Source of the DNA: Epiperipatus broadwayi | Lineage: Eukaryota; Onychophora; Udeonychophora; Euonychophora; Peripatidae | Reading direction: 5' to 3' | Assembly (NCBI GenBank): GCA_028023455.1 | Contig: JAQFVV010012509.1 | Span: 1,550,001 to 1,614,000, forward strand | DNA: 64,000 bases | Shown: piece after piece, positions 49,860 to 62,350 of the stretch | Layout: each line of letters opens with the position of its first letter | How positions within the stretch are numbered: position 1 is the first letter of the stretch | Position numbers and translations under genes: made by a program | Notes under the pieces: generated by a model | Told to the model about the DNA's origin: nothing | Seen by the model: the letters and a program-made list of their open reading frames with translations, nothing else | Databases searched by the model: none

Positions 49860-51416
49860 TGGCTACTCCTTTATCAAAGTCAGGAATCTTTCAGACAATA
49901 TGTCCAAGAAAAACGTTCCATTTGCCACCCTAAGTTTTTTCCATATTCTTTTTTATTCTGCTCTACCCCATTTCCACATCATCATCTTTGTCCACCTTTT
50001 TATCTATATCTCTCTTTTTCCAATTCCAGCATAAAGACAAATAACCCACTTTCTCTATAATCACTTGGTCTACATTTATTTTCCCACATCTTCGTTATTT
50101 GTATCCTTTCTGCTAGAAAGCATTTATATTCTATGAGCGAATGCCTAATATTTTTCATGCCTTCCTTACATAACCTGCAGACTAACTCATCCATATGTCT
50201 TCATTTATGATTATATTCCATTGTAGCTAGTGATCCTGTTTGAGCATTAAATAGTAAACTACTTTCTCTGCTATTATCATAAATTAACTTATATCCAGTA
50301 TTCTGTTTACTTCTATATACATTTAAGCTTTTTTTTACTCTCCATACTAGTTCTCCAGCTCCCTGTTTTTTATTAATACATCTATTCTTCTACCCTAATC
50401 ATTGCCACTATAACACTCAACAATTCTCCTAACACAATCATACCACTCTTTGTTTTATGTCTTTATTCAAATCTTCTTCATGCCATACTACCTTTCTCAC
50501 CCATCTTGTTGCTTGCCCTTTATTCATAACCCAATTAAAAACTATTTTGATTATTCTCTTACTATTCATAAATTGCAATCTACCAAACATTTTCATTTTA
50601 CTTTTTGCATCTTTCATATAAAAATTTGACCATCCCATTTTTCCTTGAATTGCCTCCTTTGCTGTTTACACATCTGCATCTAATGCATGTCTTCCTATAT
50701 TTTTTTTTTTGTTTTTTTTCTAAATAATTTAACACCCCTTTGCCAAAACAACACATCATTACTACTGCCACTCCCTGCCATACAATTCTTGCTACATCAT
50801 ATTTATTATATGAAAACACTATTAATTTCTTTATCAGTCCCTTTCTTTTTTTTCCCCCATTCCTCCAAGAAATTCCTTTTATTACTTAAGACAATTCTCA
50901 AATAGTTGTACTTATTCACCACACTTAATATCCCTCAAAAAAAATTCTTACTCTTCTTTTTTCCCAGCATTTACCATCATTACTTTTGGATTTTTCTTCA
51001 CTAAATTTGATCCCCATCTCTTTACCTATCCCTGCACAGGTCTTCAGTACAACTTCCATAACTTTTCTATTTTCTGTGCATAAGAAAATATCATCAGCAA
51101 ACAAAAGACCTGATAAGGTATACACTTCCTTGCCATCTACTAATCGTATCTCTATCTTAATCTTCCTATTGCCTTTTTTATTTCTCTTAATTTATAACAA
51201 AACAAAATAGATGGCATAGGGCATCCTTGCCTTAGTTCTACTTCATTTTTAATTCTGATTCTATATTTCCTAATTGATGTGTATAATAATTATTTTTGTA
51301 CAATCCCTTAATAAGATCCAATAAAGCTCCATTCATTCCCAAATTTACTAAACTTATCCATAATCTATTTCTATTCACCCTATCATATGCCTTTTCTACA
51401 TTTATAAAGACCATAT
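49860..51416 (-). pseudogene. LINE ORF2, reverse transcriptase 3' part and C-terminus
   Basis: Read on the minus strand, the block begins exactly at the LTR insertion with VEKAYDRVNR (reverse transcriptase region 3). The catalytic LLFADDIFLCTENR lies near 51110-51070, followed by GIKFSEEKSK. Later fragments (50638-50438, 50194-50000) include CRLCKEGMKNIRHSLIEYKC, a Cys/His C-terminal motif common in Jockey/CR1-like LINEs. Several stops break it. Upstream reverse transcriptase sequence continues right of 59506. Confidence 0.75.
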
Positions 51417-54002
51417 TGTAACGGTAAAAAAAGTAGAGCTGCTTTAACCTAACCTAGAGATGCAGATAGAGGGGGGTTCGAACCTCACCTACTCCTCTAG
51501 ATTGCTACTAAGCGACTTACTCCCCAAACCTCACTAGAATTTAATCTTAATGTATGCCCGGTGGTCAGGGAGAGAAGAGACCACGAAAAGGAATTTTTAC
51601 ATATATAATGATCAGATGTACATACGTATGTCACAAAAGAAAAACAATACTAAGTGGCTTTATTTATAGTGAATGAAAGATAACAGAAATTTTTATTATT
51701 GACATTAAAATAATTCACACAATGCTTTATTAATAGTGTCGTAGGCTATTTTCACTGCAACCGGATAGACATATATGAAAAATCCATTGATCGTAATGAT
51801 AAGAACAGACAAAATTTTACGTTATAATTTCTTCTTTAAAATATTCCAGCCAATGGAAGTGTTACGTAAAAGAAATCAAGAGAGAGAGACATGATTCATT
51901 AACTCTGTGGTTGGAGAACATATAAATAGGTGGTCAAACTCAACTAAACACTTTGGACAGGTTTAAATCACAACCCTACTTATGATTTAAGAAAATGAGA
52001 AAGTAACCCCCAGCTGGAATTTCCAGCTATAATTGAAACATTTTGATGAGATTTTGAGAAAGATTTCCTAATAAATATAAATATACAAGACCATACACAA
52101 AGGCGATAGCATTTAGTGGGCTGTGATGCTCGAGATATAACAGTTACCAATAGGTTAACACAAGACCGGATAGCTCTCTGTCTCTAAACTAGGTTAGAGA
52201 GAAAAATGGAACCGTTCGCTAAACGCGTGACCCAGATTCAGGATCGGAGTTTTTGTTGCTTATGTCCAGTTACGTACATTGAAAGGACTGAGATCGACAT
52301 GAGATCCAGAACATTTTTATTTATTTTAAGAAGATCCCAATGTAGGTATGTCAACCTAAGCGAACTTGGCAAAAAGAAGCACTGTAATATATGCTGAGCG
52401 GCCCAGTAGATCACCCGAGGCACGATATCATATAAATACGGTCAACGACCTTTAAATTTAAAAAAGAAACCCTCTGCAAAACATATATATATTACGAACG
52501 CTCAACTATCACTGAAAATCTGCAGAAAATAGTAACTTCACCTTTATAAAATTTGAATTACTAATGAAAACAACATGGGCGGATATTTTATTGATTTAGT
52601 TCAAGTTTAACCAACCCTCCACAGAGCCAATGCAATTTAATAATTTTTAATACATATACATATTGTCAAAATGTACTCTCTCTTATTACTAAAATATAAA
52701 TGCGAATGTTTTATTTCACGCTCCTTAAAATATAACTTTAAATTTGTAACCCTTCATTGACTAAAATATAAAGGCATTTGATAAATATCTTTCTTTTATA
52801 TATATCAAAAAAATCAAATTAAAATATTGAAAAGTTTTCTAATAGAATATTTAGCAATTAAATCTTGATTTTAAAAATAGGGTTTTGTACTTTCTATGAT
52901 TTGCTTCCTTTTCTTTCCAAAACATCTATATAAAATAAATAACTTAATTACTGGAGTATAATGACGGAAAGTTAAACGAAGTAAATTTCAATTAAATTTA
53001 TAAAAGCTATCGCCGCCATTATATATATAATAAACTCCACCCATTACGATATAAAAAAAAAAGAAAAGAAAGCAATTAATGAAATACATTTTACAAGATA
53101 TGAATACATAGATTTAAAAAAAGAACATATATATAAAAAAAACATAACTCTAGAGTGTATTTGTAAATTACAAAGAGATTTTTATGTGAATTTATGGTAA
53201 CGTTACCGGTAACTCGATGCGGTGGGTCAAGATGAGTTCATTAGAGGTTTACCGCAAGTCTTCTCGGTTCTTCAACTTTGTTTTTCCATGTTTGAGGGCA
53301 GATATTCACGGATACAGGGCAGACACTTTAGTTCTCTGGCTGGCTTAGACTCCGGCCTCAAGAACAGCTCAGGAGAGTGAAGGCAAAGAGGTTAACCCTG
53401 CATTTTTGCAGACCAACACATTTCTGGATTTTTTTATTTATATGCTGAAAGGATAGAGTGCAGCTTGAAGTAAGTACAGCAAGCAAGAGTTCACTATATT
53501 GTCCAATCTTTCAGCAAAATTTCTTCCAACAAAATTCTTAATATTTTTCTCTGACCTTCAGCACAGGTTACCCGCAAGCATAAGACTAAGAACAAAAGAA
53601 AAGTTCTTTATTTATACCCTTTTTTCCATTATGTCTTTAATCTGCTAATTGGTAGCGAATCATGCCCGTTGTTTCAAATTTTTCCTGTTATCTATTATTT
53701 TATCTAACTCAGAAAAATGTTTTATTAATTAATTCCTTTTCTTAATGGATTCTATTTAATTAAGAAAATTTTTATCTTATCGAATTCTACCAAATATATT
53801 TTAAAAATAGTTGCAAATATAATTTTAACTTTCTATATTTTATTTTATTAAATCTTTTCTCTTTAACACAATTCCTTCTTTAATTTAGGCAACTATTTGA
53901 GAAAACGATAAATTTAGTTTGAAAAAGAAACATACATTCACCGTAGTTGGACTTAGTGTCTTAGTTAGTCCACAGTGAATGGTGAATATATGCACAGCTT
54001 CA
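51417..54002 (-). repeat. Left copy of the LTR (3' LTR of the element)
   Basis: A 2586-bp direct repeat of 56933-59506. Near the GCTTCA end it holds a small inverted repeat (CATTCACCGTAGTTGG against AGTCCACAGTGAATG, about 53936-53981). It differs from the other copy by scattered substitutions and small indels. Confidence 0.85.
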
Positions 54003-54432
54003 TATTCCTAGAACCCATTAAAAAAAAAACAAATAAAAAAAAATGACTAAAGCTACGGTTTTGCAGAGAGAAGCAGAGTGATCCGGAAAGAACGCTCCTA
54101 TTATACAGAATATTGGCGTATTTACATGAAATAATACTGATATGTGCAGTTTATAAAAACAAACTGAAAGTTTATAATAATACTGATAAATAGATTATAT
54201 TAATAAAAAAAAAACTGAAAGTTTATCATAATGCTGATATGTAAATTATATATATTAAAAGAGAAGTATATAATAATATTAATTAATATATCATAACAAT
54301 GCCAATATTTACAAAACATACACACACAAAAAAAACTGAAAGTCTATAATATGATTTCATTATCCATATGATGTGTCCTGGTCGTACCTTGGTGATCTTG
54401 TAAAAAAATTACTTTTGAATGGAGCACTCTAT

Positions 54433-54819
54433 TTAAACTTTTTTTTTTTCAATGGACCTTCCTCTCTGGGCCTTGTTATTGTCTCTCTGAGCTGTGTCCA
54501 CTTTATTACCATGTCTTCTATCAATTCTTTTGCTAGAAGTCAAGTTGAAATTTCTTATTAATGGTGCTCTGTTATTTAGCTGTTTCCCTCTTATGTGTTC
54601 TGATGATAAAACTGGCTCATGGTTAGATGCCTTCAGCAGTGATTTTGGTATGGATAAATGTGGTTTCAAACCTAGAACTGTGCTGCCACTTGATAAAGTA
54701 GTTTGTTTTGCCTTACCTGCCGTGGTGCGTTTTGGAAATATCTCATGATCATTAAATTGATGAGTAAAATGCTTGAAGGCAAGGTGGGGTGTGCTCTGTC
54801 CTTCTATCTCTAATTCCAT
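54433..54819 (-). pseudogene. Basic C-terminal ORF of the LTR element
   Basis: A 128-codon open frame follows the protease on the same strand. Its second half is basic (SSKRIDRRHGNK, RDNNKAQRGRS). I recognise no domain. It may be the far end of an ancestral pol ORF whose centre was deleted, since Gypsy pol often ends in a basic tail, or an unrelated frame kept by chance. Confidence 0.35.
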
Positions 54820-54861
54820 CTGGCCTTTTGTTGCATTTTCTGTTCGTTCAAGATTTTACAT

Positions 54862-55489
54862 TCAGCTTATATTGGTTGTCTCTTGGGTTTTACATTTGTG
54901 AAAATCTAACTTGTTGTTGTAAAATGTAAACTTATTTTCCCTATAGTTTATTCCTGAGTCATGTCTTTCTAAAAAGTCCGACCCTAACAGTACATCATAA
55001 ATCAAGCCTGGCATTGTCTGAAATATATGATTTACATTTGTTGCTCCTATCTTAATATCCAGTCCCAAACGATGTGTTCCTATGTTGGCCTTTTTCTCCA
55101 TTTGCTAATATAGCATAAGATTTTCTCGGTGAGATCGGTAGTACATGAGTTCCTACTGTTGCATCCCACCATTCTTTTGACACCAGTGAAACTTGACTGC
55201 CAGTGTCCATTAAAGCTGTAATTGGGACATCTTCTAACAGTGCTTTAATTTTCGGGCACTCCGAGAGTGGTGGTCTGTGATCATCTTCCAGTTCGCACAT
55301 GAATGCTGATGCCACTCTCTCATGTCCCTCAATAATTTCTTCTGTTTCATCCTGGAGTTCTATCTGGGGTATATAAATCATAGGACCCATATTTTTCTGA
55401 AATTTCTGTGTTTTGATCATCATCATAGCAGTTCCTGACAGCCGCCATCTGTATTTTGAGTGTGTCAATTCTTTTTCCTTTGTCTGCAT
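54862..55489 (-). pseudogene. Retropepsin-like protease of the LTR element, frameshifted
   Basis: It overlaps the gag end in another frame. ITALMDTGSQVSLVS near 55215-55170 holds the D-T-G active-site triad of aspartic proteases. Past a frame change near 55100, the second frame has IYDVLLGSDFLERHDSGINY (about 55000-54945), the usual ILG.DFL end of the domain. The enzyme would cut the gag polyprotein. Coding then ends near 54862, and no reverse transcriptase follows. Confidence 0.75.
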
Positions 55490-56243
55490 GCTCTTTATTT
55501 AGGCTGCCAAAATCTATAGCAGTTAGTAAGTCTACCATCTCATCAATTCCACAGTTGCGGCAGCCCAGCATCAATTGTTGTATGTGGAGAGGCATATTGT
55601 ATCTTATTGTCCGAATAATCTGCCCCTCCGATAAGTGGAAAGCAGTCAATGATTTTAACAAAGACACTTGCTGCAAGAAAAACTAGGTGTGAGTTTCTCC
55701 TTTTGAAGTGCAATACTTTTCTTGAGATATACGGTTCATTATTCCATCTTGCCTCTCTTCACTCCAAAAACTTTTAAGTAAGGCAATGTGGTAATATGCA
55801 AATGTTACTGGTTTGTTACTTATACAGTCCCACCAATTCCGGGCAGATACATGTAAATGATTAACTGCAACTGATAACTTTTCAGCTTCTCTGAGTTTCT
55901 GGAACATGAACAGCTCTTGTAGACTTTGCAAGTGTGCCATGGGATTTTCTCCTATGTCACCCCAAAAAGTTTTGATGTGGATAAATCTTGCCACCATTGG
56001 GTTGTCTGTTCTTTCCATGACCTTTATGCTTTCTTTATTTTCACATTGGAGATTCTCATTTCTTGGCTGATTCTCTTGTGTCGTTTTTGCTTCATTGTTT
56101 CTCTCTTCTTTCATCCTGTTGATTTCTGCTCTATATTGTCTACATTCTTCTTTGCATTCTTCTACTTTTTGTAACATAGTTTCCATCAATTTCTGTACCC
56201 ATTGTGGTTCCGGTGAATCTATGTCTCCTTCTGGACTATACAT
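55347..56243 (-). pseudogene. gag polyprotein of the LTR element
   Basis: The likely start is the ATG at 56243 (MYSPEGDIDSPEPQW). A charged coiled coil follows (VEECKEECRQYRAEINRMKE). A capsid-like part comes next: IKTFWGDIGENPMAHLQSLQ, LSVAVNHLHVSARNWWD and LLKSFWSEERQ, in line with Gypsy-type gag (W..F, A..W blocks). An in-frame TAG at 55683-55685 interrupts it. The same frame continues with VSLLKSLTAFHLSEGQIIRT and HIQQLMLG, a normal gag C-terminal stretch. So there is a single nonsense codon, either a mutation or a readthrough site. No zinc knuckle is seen before the protease. Confidence 0.7.
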
Positions 56244-56891
56244 ATTTTCTAGAGAAATACAAATAACTAAAAGAAAATATATAAGAAAAAAAAATATTTG
56301 GTTTGCTGTTGTTTTTAGTCTTTGTACTAATACTATTCTTAAAATTTGTCTTATTTTTCTACTTTTACTTTTCAAAAATTTGCTTCACTCTCCCAACCAT
56401 TCCTGCACCTGTCGTCCTTTTTTAACCTGCCAGCTTGCTATCTATCTCTTATCTTATACATAGTTGCTGCCCTATCCGTGTTTATTTACTTATTTACTAC
56501 CCTGTTCTGTGTGTTATATATGTAACTATAACTATGTGTATTTGATATACACTTCAATAAAATATGATTACTACTGCCGGGGGGGGGGGGGTAAAAAAAT
56601 TGTACTTGCGCCCATCTTTTCTCTGCTCCTTGTTTAATCACTCTGTCTCCCTTCCTAGCAAAAGAAAGAAAAATACATTAATATCTGATTTGGTTTTAAT
56701 TTTCAACCGAAGTGATTGATTTCATATCTTGTAAACTGTACAACTGATAGCAAACATAGAAAGTGCAAAAGAAAAATATATAAACTTCTGTCATTCACTA
56801 TATATATTTTCAAAAAAAAACACACAAAAAAAATTTCTTCTGATCATGAAATTCCTATTATTATATCTCAGGGTCTATCTCTAAACAGTAA

Positions 56892-56910
56892 GGCCACACT
56901 TGGGACGCCA
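56892..56910 (-). promoter_or_regulatory. Candidate primer-binding site of the second LTR element
   Basis: On the minus strand TGGCGTCCCAAGTGTGGCC begins with the TGG expected opposite a tRNA CCA end. It lies 22 nt inside the LTR boundary, separated by a T-rich run, which is further than usual. The match to a particular tRNA was not determined. Confidence 0.45.
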
Positions 56911-56932
56911 GATTATACAAAAAAAAAAAAAC

Positions 56933-59506
56933 TGTAACGGTAAGAAAAGTGGGGGTTCAAACCTCACCTACTCCTCTAGATTGCTACTAAGCGACTTACT
57001 CCCCAAACCTCACTAGAATTTAATCTTAATGTATGCCCAGTGGTCAGGGAGAGAAGAGACCACGAAAAGGAATTTTTACTTATATAATGATCAGATGTAC
57101 ATACATATGTCACAAAAGAAAAACAATACTAAGTGGTTTTATTTATAATGAATGAAAGATAACAGAAATTTTTATTATTGACATTAAAATATTTCACACA
57201 ATGCTTTATTAATAGTGTCGCAGGCTATTTTCACTGCAACCGGATAGACATATATGAAAGATCCATTGATCGTAATGATAAGAACAGACAAAATTTTACG
57301 TTATAATTTCTTCTTTAAAATATTCCAGCAATGGAAGTGTTACGTAAAAGAAATCAAGAGAGAGAGACATGATTCATTAACTCTGTGGTTGGAGAACATA
57401 GAAATAAATAGGTGGTCAAACTCAACTAAACACTTTGGACAGGTTTAAATTACAACCCTACTTATGATTTAAGAAAATGAGAAAGTAACCCCCAGCAGGA
57501 ATTTCCCGCTATAATTGAAACATGAGATTGAGAAAGATTTCCTAATAAATATAAATATTCAAGACCATGCACAAAGGCGATAGCATATAGTGGGCTGTGA
57601 GGCTCGAGACATAACAGTTACCAAGAGGTTAACACAAGACCGGATATCTCTCTGTCTCTAAACTAGGTTAGAGAGAAAAATGGAACCCGTTCGCTAAACG
57701 CGTGACCCAGATTCAGGATCGGAGTTTTTGGTTGCTTATGTCCAGTTACGAACATTGAAAGGACTGAGATCGACATGAGATCCAGAACATTTTTATTTAA
57801 GAAGATCCCAATGTAGGTATGTCAACCTAAGCGAACTTGGCAAAAAGATGCACTGTAATATATGCTGAGCGGCCCAGTAGATCACCCGAGGCACGATATC
57901 ATATAAATACGGTCAACGTCCTTTAAGTTTAAAAAAGAAACCCTCTGCAAAACATATATATATTACGAACGCTCAACTATCACTGAAAATCTGCAGAAAA
58001 TAGTAACTTCACCTTTATAAAATTTGAATTACTAATGAAAACACATGGGCAGATATTTTATTGATTTAGTTCAAGTTTAACCAACCCTCCACCGAGCCAA
58101 TGCAATTTAATAATTTTTAATACATATACATATTGGCAAAATGTACTCTCTCTTATTACTAAAATATAAATGCGAACGTTTTATTTCATGCTCCTTAAAA
58201 TATAACTTTAAATTTGTAACCCTTCATTGACTAAAATATAAAGGCATTTGATAAAGATCTTTCTTTTATATATATCAAAAAAATCAAATTAAAATATTGA
58301 AAAGTTTTCTAATAGAATATTTAGCAATTAAATCTTGATTTTAAAAATAGGGTTTTGTACTTTCTATGATTTGCTTCCTTTTCTTTCCAAAACATCTATA
58401 TAAAATAAATAACTTAATTACTGGAGTATAATGGCGGAAAGTTAAACGATGTAATTTTCAATTAAATTTATAAAAGCTATTGCCGCCATTATTTGTATAA
58501 TAAACTCCACCCATTACGATATAAAAAAAAAAAGAAAAGAAAGCAATTAATGATATACCATTTTACAAGATATGAATATGTAGATTTAAAAAAAGAACAT
58601 ATATATAAAAAAAACATGACTCTAGAGTGTATTTGTAAATTACAAAGAGATTTTTATGTGAATTTATGGTAACGTTACTGGTAACTCGATGGGGTGGGTC
58701 AAGATGAGTTCATTAGAGGTTTACCACAAAGCTTCTCGGTTCTTCAACTTTGTTTTTCCATGTTTTAGGGCAGATATTCACGGATACAGGGCAGACACTT
58801 TAGTTCTCTGGTTGGCTTACATGATTACGACTCCAGCCTCAGGAACAGCTCAGGAGAGCGAAGGCAAAGAGGTTACCCCTGCATTTTTGCAGAGCAACAC
58901 ATTTCTGGATTTTTTTATTTATATGCTGAAAGAATAGAGTGAAACTTGAAGTAAGTACAGCAAGCAAGAGTTCGCTATATTGTTCAATCTTTCAGCAAAA
59001 TTTCTTGCAACAAAATTCTTAATATTTTTCTCTGACCTTCAGCACAGGTTACCCGCAAGCATAAGACCAAGAACAAAAGAAAAGTTCTTTATTTATACCC
59101 TTTTTTCCATTATGTCTTTAATCTGCTAATTAGTAGCGAATCATGCCCGTTGTTTCAAATTTTTCCTGTTATCTATTATTTTATTTAACTCAGAAAAATG
59201 TTTTATTAATTAATTCCTTTTTTTAATGGATTCTATTTAATTAAGAAAATTTTTATCTTATCGAATTCTACCAAATATATTTTAAAAATAGTTGCAAATA
59301 TAATTTTAACTTTCTATATTTTATTTTATTAAATCTTTTCTCTTTAACACAATTCCTTCTTTAATTTAGGCAACTATTTGAGAAAACAATAAATTTAGTT
59401 TGAAAAAGAAACATACATTCACCGTGGTTGGACTTAGGGTCTTAGTTAGTCCACAGTGAATGGTGAAGCCAGCATATATATATTTATATATATATGCACA
59501 GCTTCA
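56933..59506 (-). repeat. Right copy of the LTR (5' LTR of the element)
   Basis: A 2574-bp direct repeat of 51417-54002. Compared with the left copy it lacks part of the block at 51440-51470 and carries an extra AT-rich insertion of about 20 bp near 59468-59490. The 82-codon ORF at 58689-58937 is broken in the other copy and is not considered a gene. Confidence 0.85.
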
Positions 59507-59812
59507 ATATATGATTGCCTACCTGTATTCCTACTTATTTCTATAAGTTGCGTGACTGCAAATAAATTATCTCTTACATTGCTAGCCATTCTAAAATCTC
59601 ATTGCTTTTCTCCCACTATATTATTTCTTACATCCATTTGGCCACTCTTCCAGCTACCATATAAGCAAAAACTTTATACAACATTAACTTTATCGCTATC
59701 AGTCTATAGTTGTTTATCTTTCTATGATCTTTATCCTTTCCTTTAAATAATAGCCTCTTGTATTATTCCAGCTATCTGGAAATTCTGTCTTCTGTGCCAG
59801 CTTATTAAAGCA

Positions 59813-60600
59813 TGACAATAGATTTAATTTTGACTTTTCTCCTTAAATTCATCACCATCTTTGCTGCCACTCTTGCCATACCATTTTTCAACTTCTTCCC
59901 TGCCTCATTCAGTTCATTTTCTGTAAAACTAATATTTCCATTATTATGTGCTTTTATGATTGTTATCATTTTGTCTTTCACATCTAGCAGCTTTTCTATA
60001 TTCATTACATACTTATTTACGATTGACTTTAATTCTTCTCTAGAACTACATTCTTTCTCCTCATCATTTAGTAATACTATTTCTCTCTCCCTTACATCCC
60101 TTTTAATATATTTCCAAAATTTCTACTCCCATCTCTTCCAGTTTTATTAATATCTTTCCAGTAATTTACTGTTTCATTTTATTCTCTGTTTATAATTATC
60201 TATTTCAGCCAACTTCTTTTTATTTAAATAGTTTTCCCATTTAATATTAACATCTTTTTCACTTTCTTTGTTTTTAATAGCTCATTTAAATTCTCTACAC
60301 TTTGTATTAATTCTCACTTTTCTATTACTTTTATTCTTCTGAATATTCTCACCTAAAATCCTATTTGCCACTTTTTCTACTTCATTGCACCAGTCCTTGT
60401 ATTCACCCCAACAAACTCTTTGATTTATTCTACTTTTATTTTATATTCTTCTAACTTATTCTTATCATTCACTCTCCATCCATATTTTTCACTATCCTTT
60501 GTACTTTTATTATTATTTTCCATCACATTACTAACCATTTCTATTATAAAGAAATTATGATCACTATTACATGCTCTCTCTTTATTATCAAAACTTTTCT
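59813..60600 (-). pseudogene. LINE ORF2 linker between endonuclease and reverse transcriptase
   Basis: Minus-strand fragments such as NGNISFTENELNEAGKKLKN (59940-59880) match the spacing and character of the region before the reverse transcriptase in such LINEs (a stretch predicting which residues of the RT thumb or linker are selected, then ARVAAKMV). Stops divide the region. It belongs to the split LINE, on the right side of the LTR insertion. Confidence 0.5.
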
Positions 60601-61190
60601 TTATTCATTCTCTTTTTGTCTACTAATACATAATCTATTGTGTAAAATATATTATTTGTAGACCTTGTGTGTTGCCCTTCATAAATTTCCAATGCTTAAA
60701 TTTGGTCTCTGACAAAAAATTTTCAGAAGCTGTCCATTCTTATTATTCAAGTCATCAATTTCTTCAATTTACCCATTCATATCCTTTATAACCTTAATTT
60801 TCTTCCTCATTTTTTTGAAACTGTATATCCTTAAATAGGCTTTTATATATGCTATTGTTCAACTCCATTATAATTTAACTATCTCCAGAAGCCATATACC
60901 CTATAGCTACCATTCATTCTTGTCTTCCTAACTTTATCTCAAACCACAAATGTTCTTGACACTTTACAGTATTTAAATATTTTTGTGACATTACTCCTAT
61001 ACCACCATCCCTTTTTTCTTTTTCTTTTCTATTTATACCCTGCCATACCAAATTTTCCAATGTAGGTTCTTCTTTTAGATGTGTTTCCATTATTGCTAAT
61101 ACCTTAAGCCGATCATTTTTAACTGCTTTGTTTAATTCCAACCACTTTTCTGGTCTCCTGTCACCTTGCATATTAAAATATCCAATTTTT
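60600..61190 (-). pseudogene. LINE ORF2, APE endonuclease fragment
   Basis: The frame 61171-60914 has KWLELNKAVKNDRLKVLAIM followed by ETHLKEEPTLENLVW and KRDGGIGVM. The VLAI.ETHL motif, with E and T at metal-binding positions, and the DGGIGV block are typical of LINE apurinic-type endonucleases. A stop follows, and the downstream part is in broken frames. Confidence 0.7.
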
Positions 61191-61399
61191 ACAATTTCTT
61201 CCTGTCTTTCTGCTTTTTTATGAATTTTTTTTAATTCTTTCTTCTATATTATATTTGTAGATAGTTTGTTTATCATTAGTTTTACTGACTCATTTCTTCT
61301 CCACATCTACGTTTACGTTTAGATAAGCTATTCTTTGTTTATTTCTTACAAACCAGCCATACTTAACTTTCTTTTTGCTAATACTATAATTTAAAACCT

Positions 61400-62160
61400 T
61401 ATCCTTCTATATAAGTTTTTAGAAATATAATATTTATCATAAATCAAGCCCCCTAGTGCTTCACTTTCTTGTTCTGCTAAATGCAATCCATCTTTACTGT
61501 ATAACTCCCTCTTACTAATAAAAAATCCCACACCTCCATAAACATAACATTATTTCTATTGCATAGTTTTTCCATTCTTTCATTGGTAGAACATGCCCTT
61601 TCTAATATATACCTATTGTCAAATTTTGATAGTAATCCAACAATTTCTATTCTTTCTTTAACCTTATTCAAACTACTAATCAATTTTTGTACTCACCCAT
61701 TTACTCTCTCCGATGGCTTTGACAAATTATTTGCTCCTACCATAACACAAACATTTCTACTTTTCTGTTTAGTTACCTTATCTATAATATCTCTAATTCT
61801 AGCTCCATGCAAACATACTATTTCTATTTTCCCATGCAATTACATCTCCACATCCTCTAATTAGCTAGTTCCTTAGCTAGCATGTCTCATAGTTTACTTT
61901 CCCTATTTCATCTGTAACAGATTTTTCAATCTTCTAAACTTCCCTATCTATTTCTTTCGTATTGTTTTTATTTATTAATTCCTTGATCTGCTCACACTTC
62001 ATAACTAATACTTTTAATTTTACTTCTACATCTTTAATCTCTTTGTCTATCTTCTTTACTCCTTGACTATCTCCATTGCACTACTTATTTTGTCATCTAT
62101 ATCTCTCATCACTCTACTAAACATATACTTCATTCTACCATCATTATCTACATTTTCCCG
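61400..62160 (-). pseudogene. LINE ORF1 remnant: coiled coil plus esterase-like domain
   Basis: A charged coiled coil (KEIKDVEVKLKVL, CEQIKELINKNN; about 62080-61960) is followed by VCVMVGANNL (about 61750) and then, from 61683, KERIEIVGLL, ERMEKLCNRNNVMFMEVWDF. This resembles the SGNH-hydrolase-like domain in ORF1 of CR1/L2-type LINEs, where V..GANN matches the GxND block and the end matches the usual late part of the domain. In-frame stops break it. Confidence 0.55.
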
Positions 62161-62199
62161 ACTTTCTCTTTAAACTATCTATGCTTAAAAAGCAGCAAA

Positions 62200-62350
62200 C
62201 TTTCCATATGGTAGTGCCACCAAGTGCAAGCCTTTGTAATCAATGGTTGCAGGAAGGTTTGTGCATAAAATCCCTATCTAGTGCCTATTCATCCAACATC
62301 TCCAGACTAGTTTCTGTGTAAGCATATGAAATGATGATCATGTGATGTTT
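62200..62350 (+). repeat. Dispersed repeat related to 10785-10890
   Basis: It shares TAGTGCCACCAAGTGCAAGC, TAATCAATGG and GATGATCATGTGATG with the copy in MED31 intron 2. It abuts the 5' end of the LINE and could also be part of that element's untranslated region. Confidence 0.4.

Larger units (their letters stand above)
51417..59506 (-). mobile_element. LTR retrotransposon with 2.6-kb LTRs, gag-protease only
   Basis: Long direct repeats 51417-54002 and 56933-59506 enclose 2930 bp. Plus-strand LTR ends are TGTAACGG and GCTTCA. The coding strand is minus: gag (from 56243) then retropepsin (about 55290-54870), then a basic tail. No reverse transcriptase, RNase H or integrase is found, so it depends on another element. 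A PBS-like stretch lies near 56892-56910. The LTRs are very similar, so insertion is recent. It interrupts the reverse transcriptase of a LINE, and ATAT (51413-51416) recurs next to the other end (59507-59512), in keeping with a 4-bp duplication. Confidence 0.85.
49855..62170 (-). mobile_element. APE-type LINE with esterase-like ORF1, split by an LTR element
   Basis: The minus strand reads, from the right: a coiled-coil ORF1 with an SGNH-esterase-like part (62160-61400), an APE endonuclease (around 61170-60900), the start of the reverse transcriptase, then an LTR element inserted at 51417-59506, then the rest of the reverse transcriptase with the FADD box (near 51100) and a C-terminal Cys/His region (near 50190-50110). 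The domain order is that of the CR1/L2/Jockey-like group; the exact clade is not settled by eye. Many stops and frame changes make it dead. It lies antisense in INTS2 intron 3. Confidence 0.75.

Noticed and set aside
56579-56591. G homopolymer as a polypurine tract
   Set aside because: It lies near the 5' LTR side of the minus-strand element, not before the 3' LTR, so it is a simple homopolymer.
58689-58937. 82-codon ORF in the right LTR of the second element
   Set aside because: The equivalent part of the left LTR (around 53221) has a lost start and small indels that break the frame, and no family is recognised.
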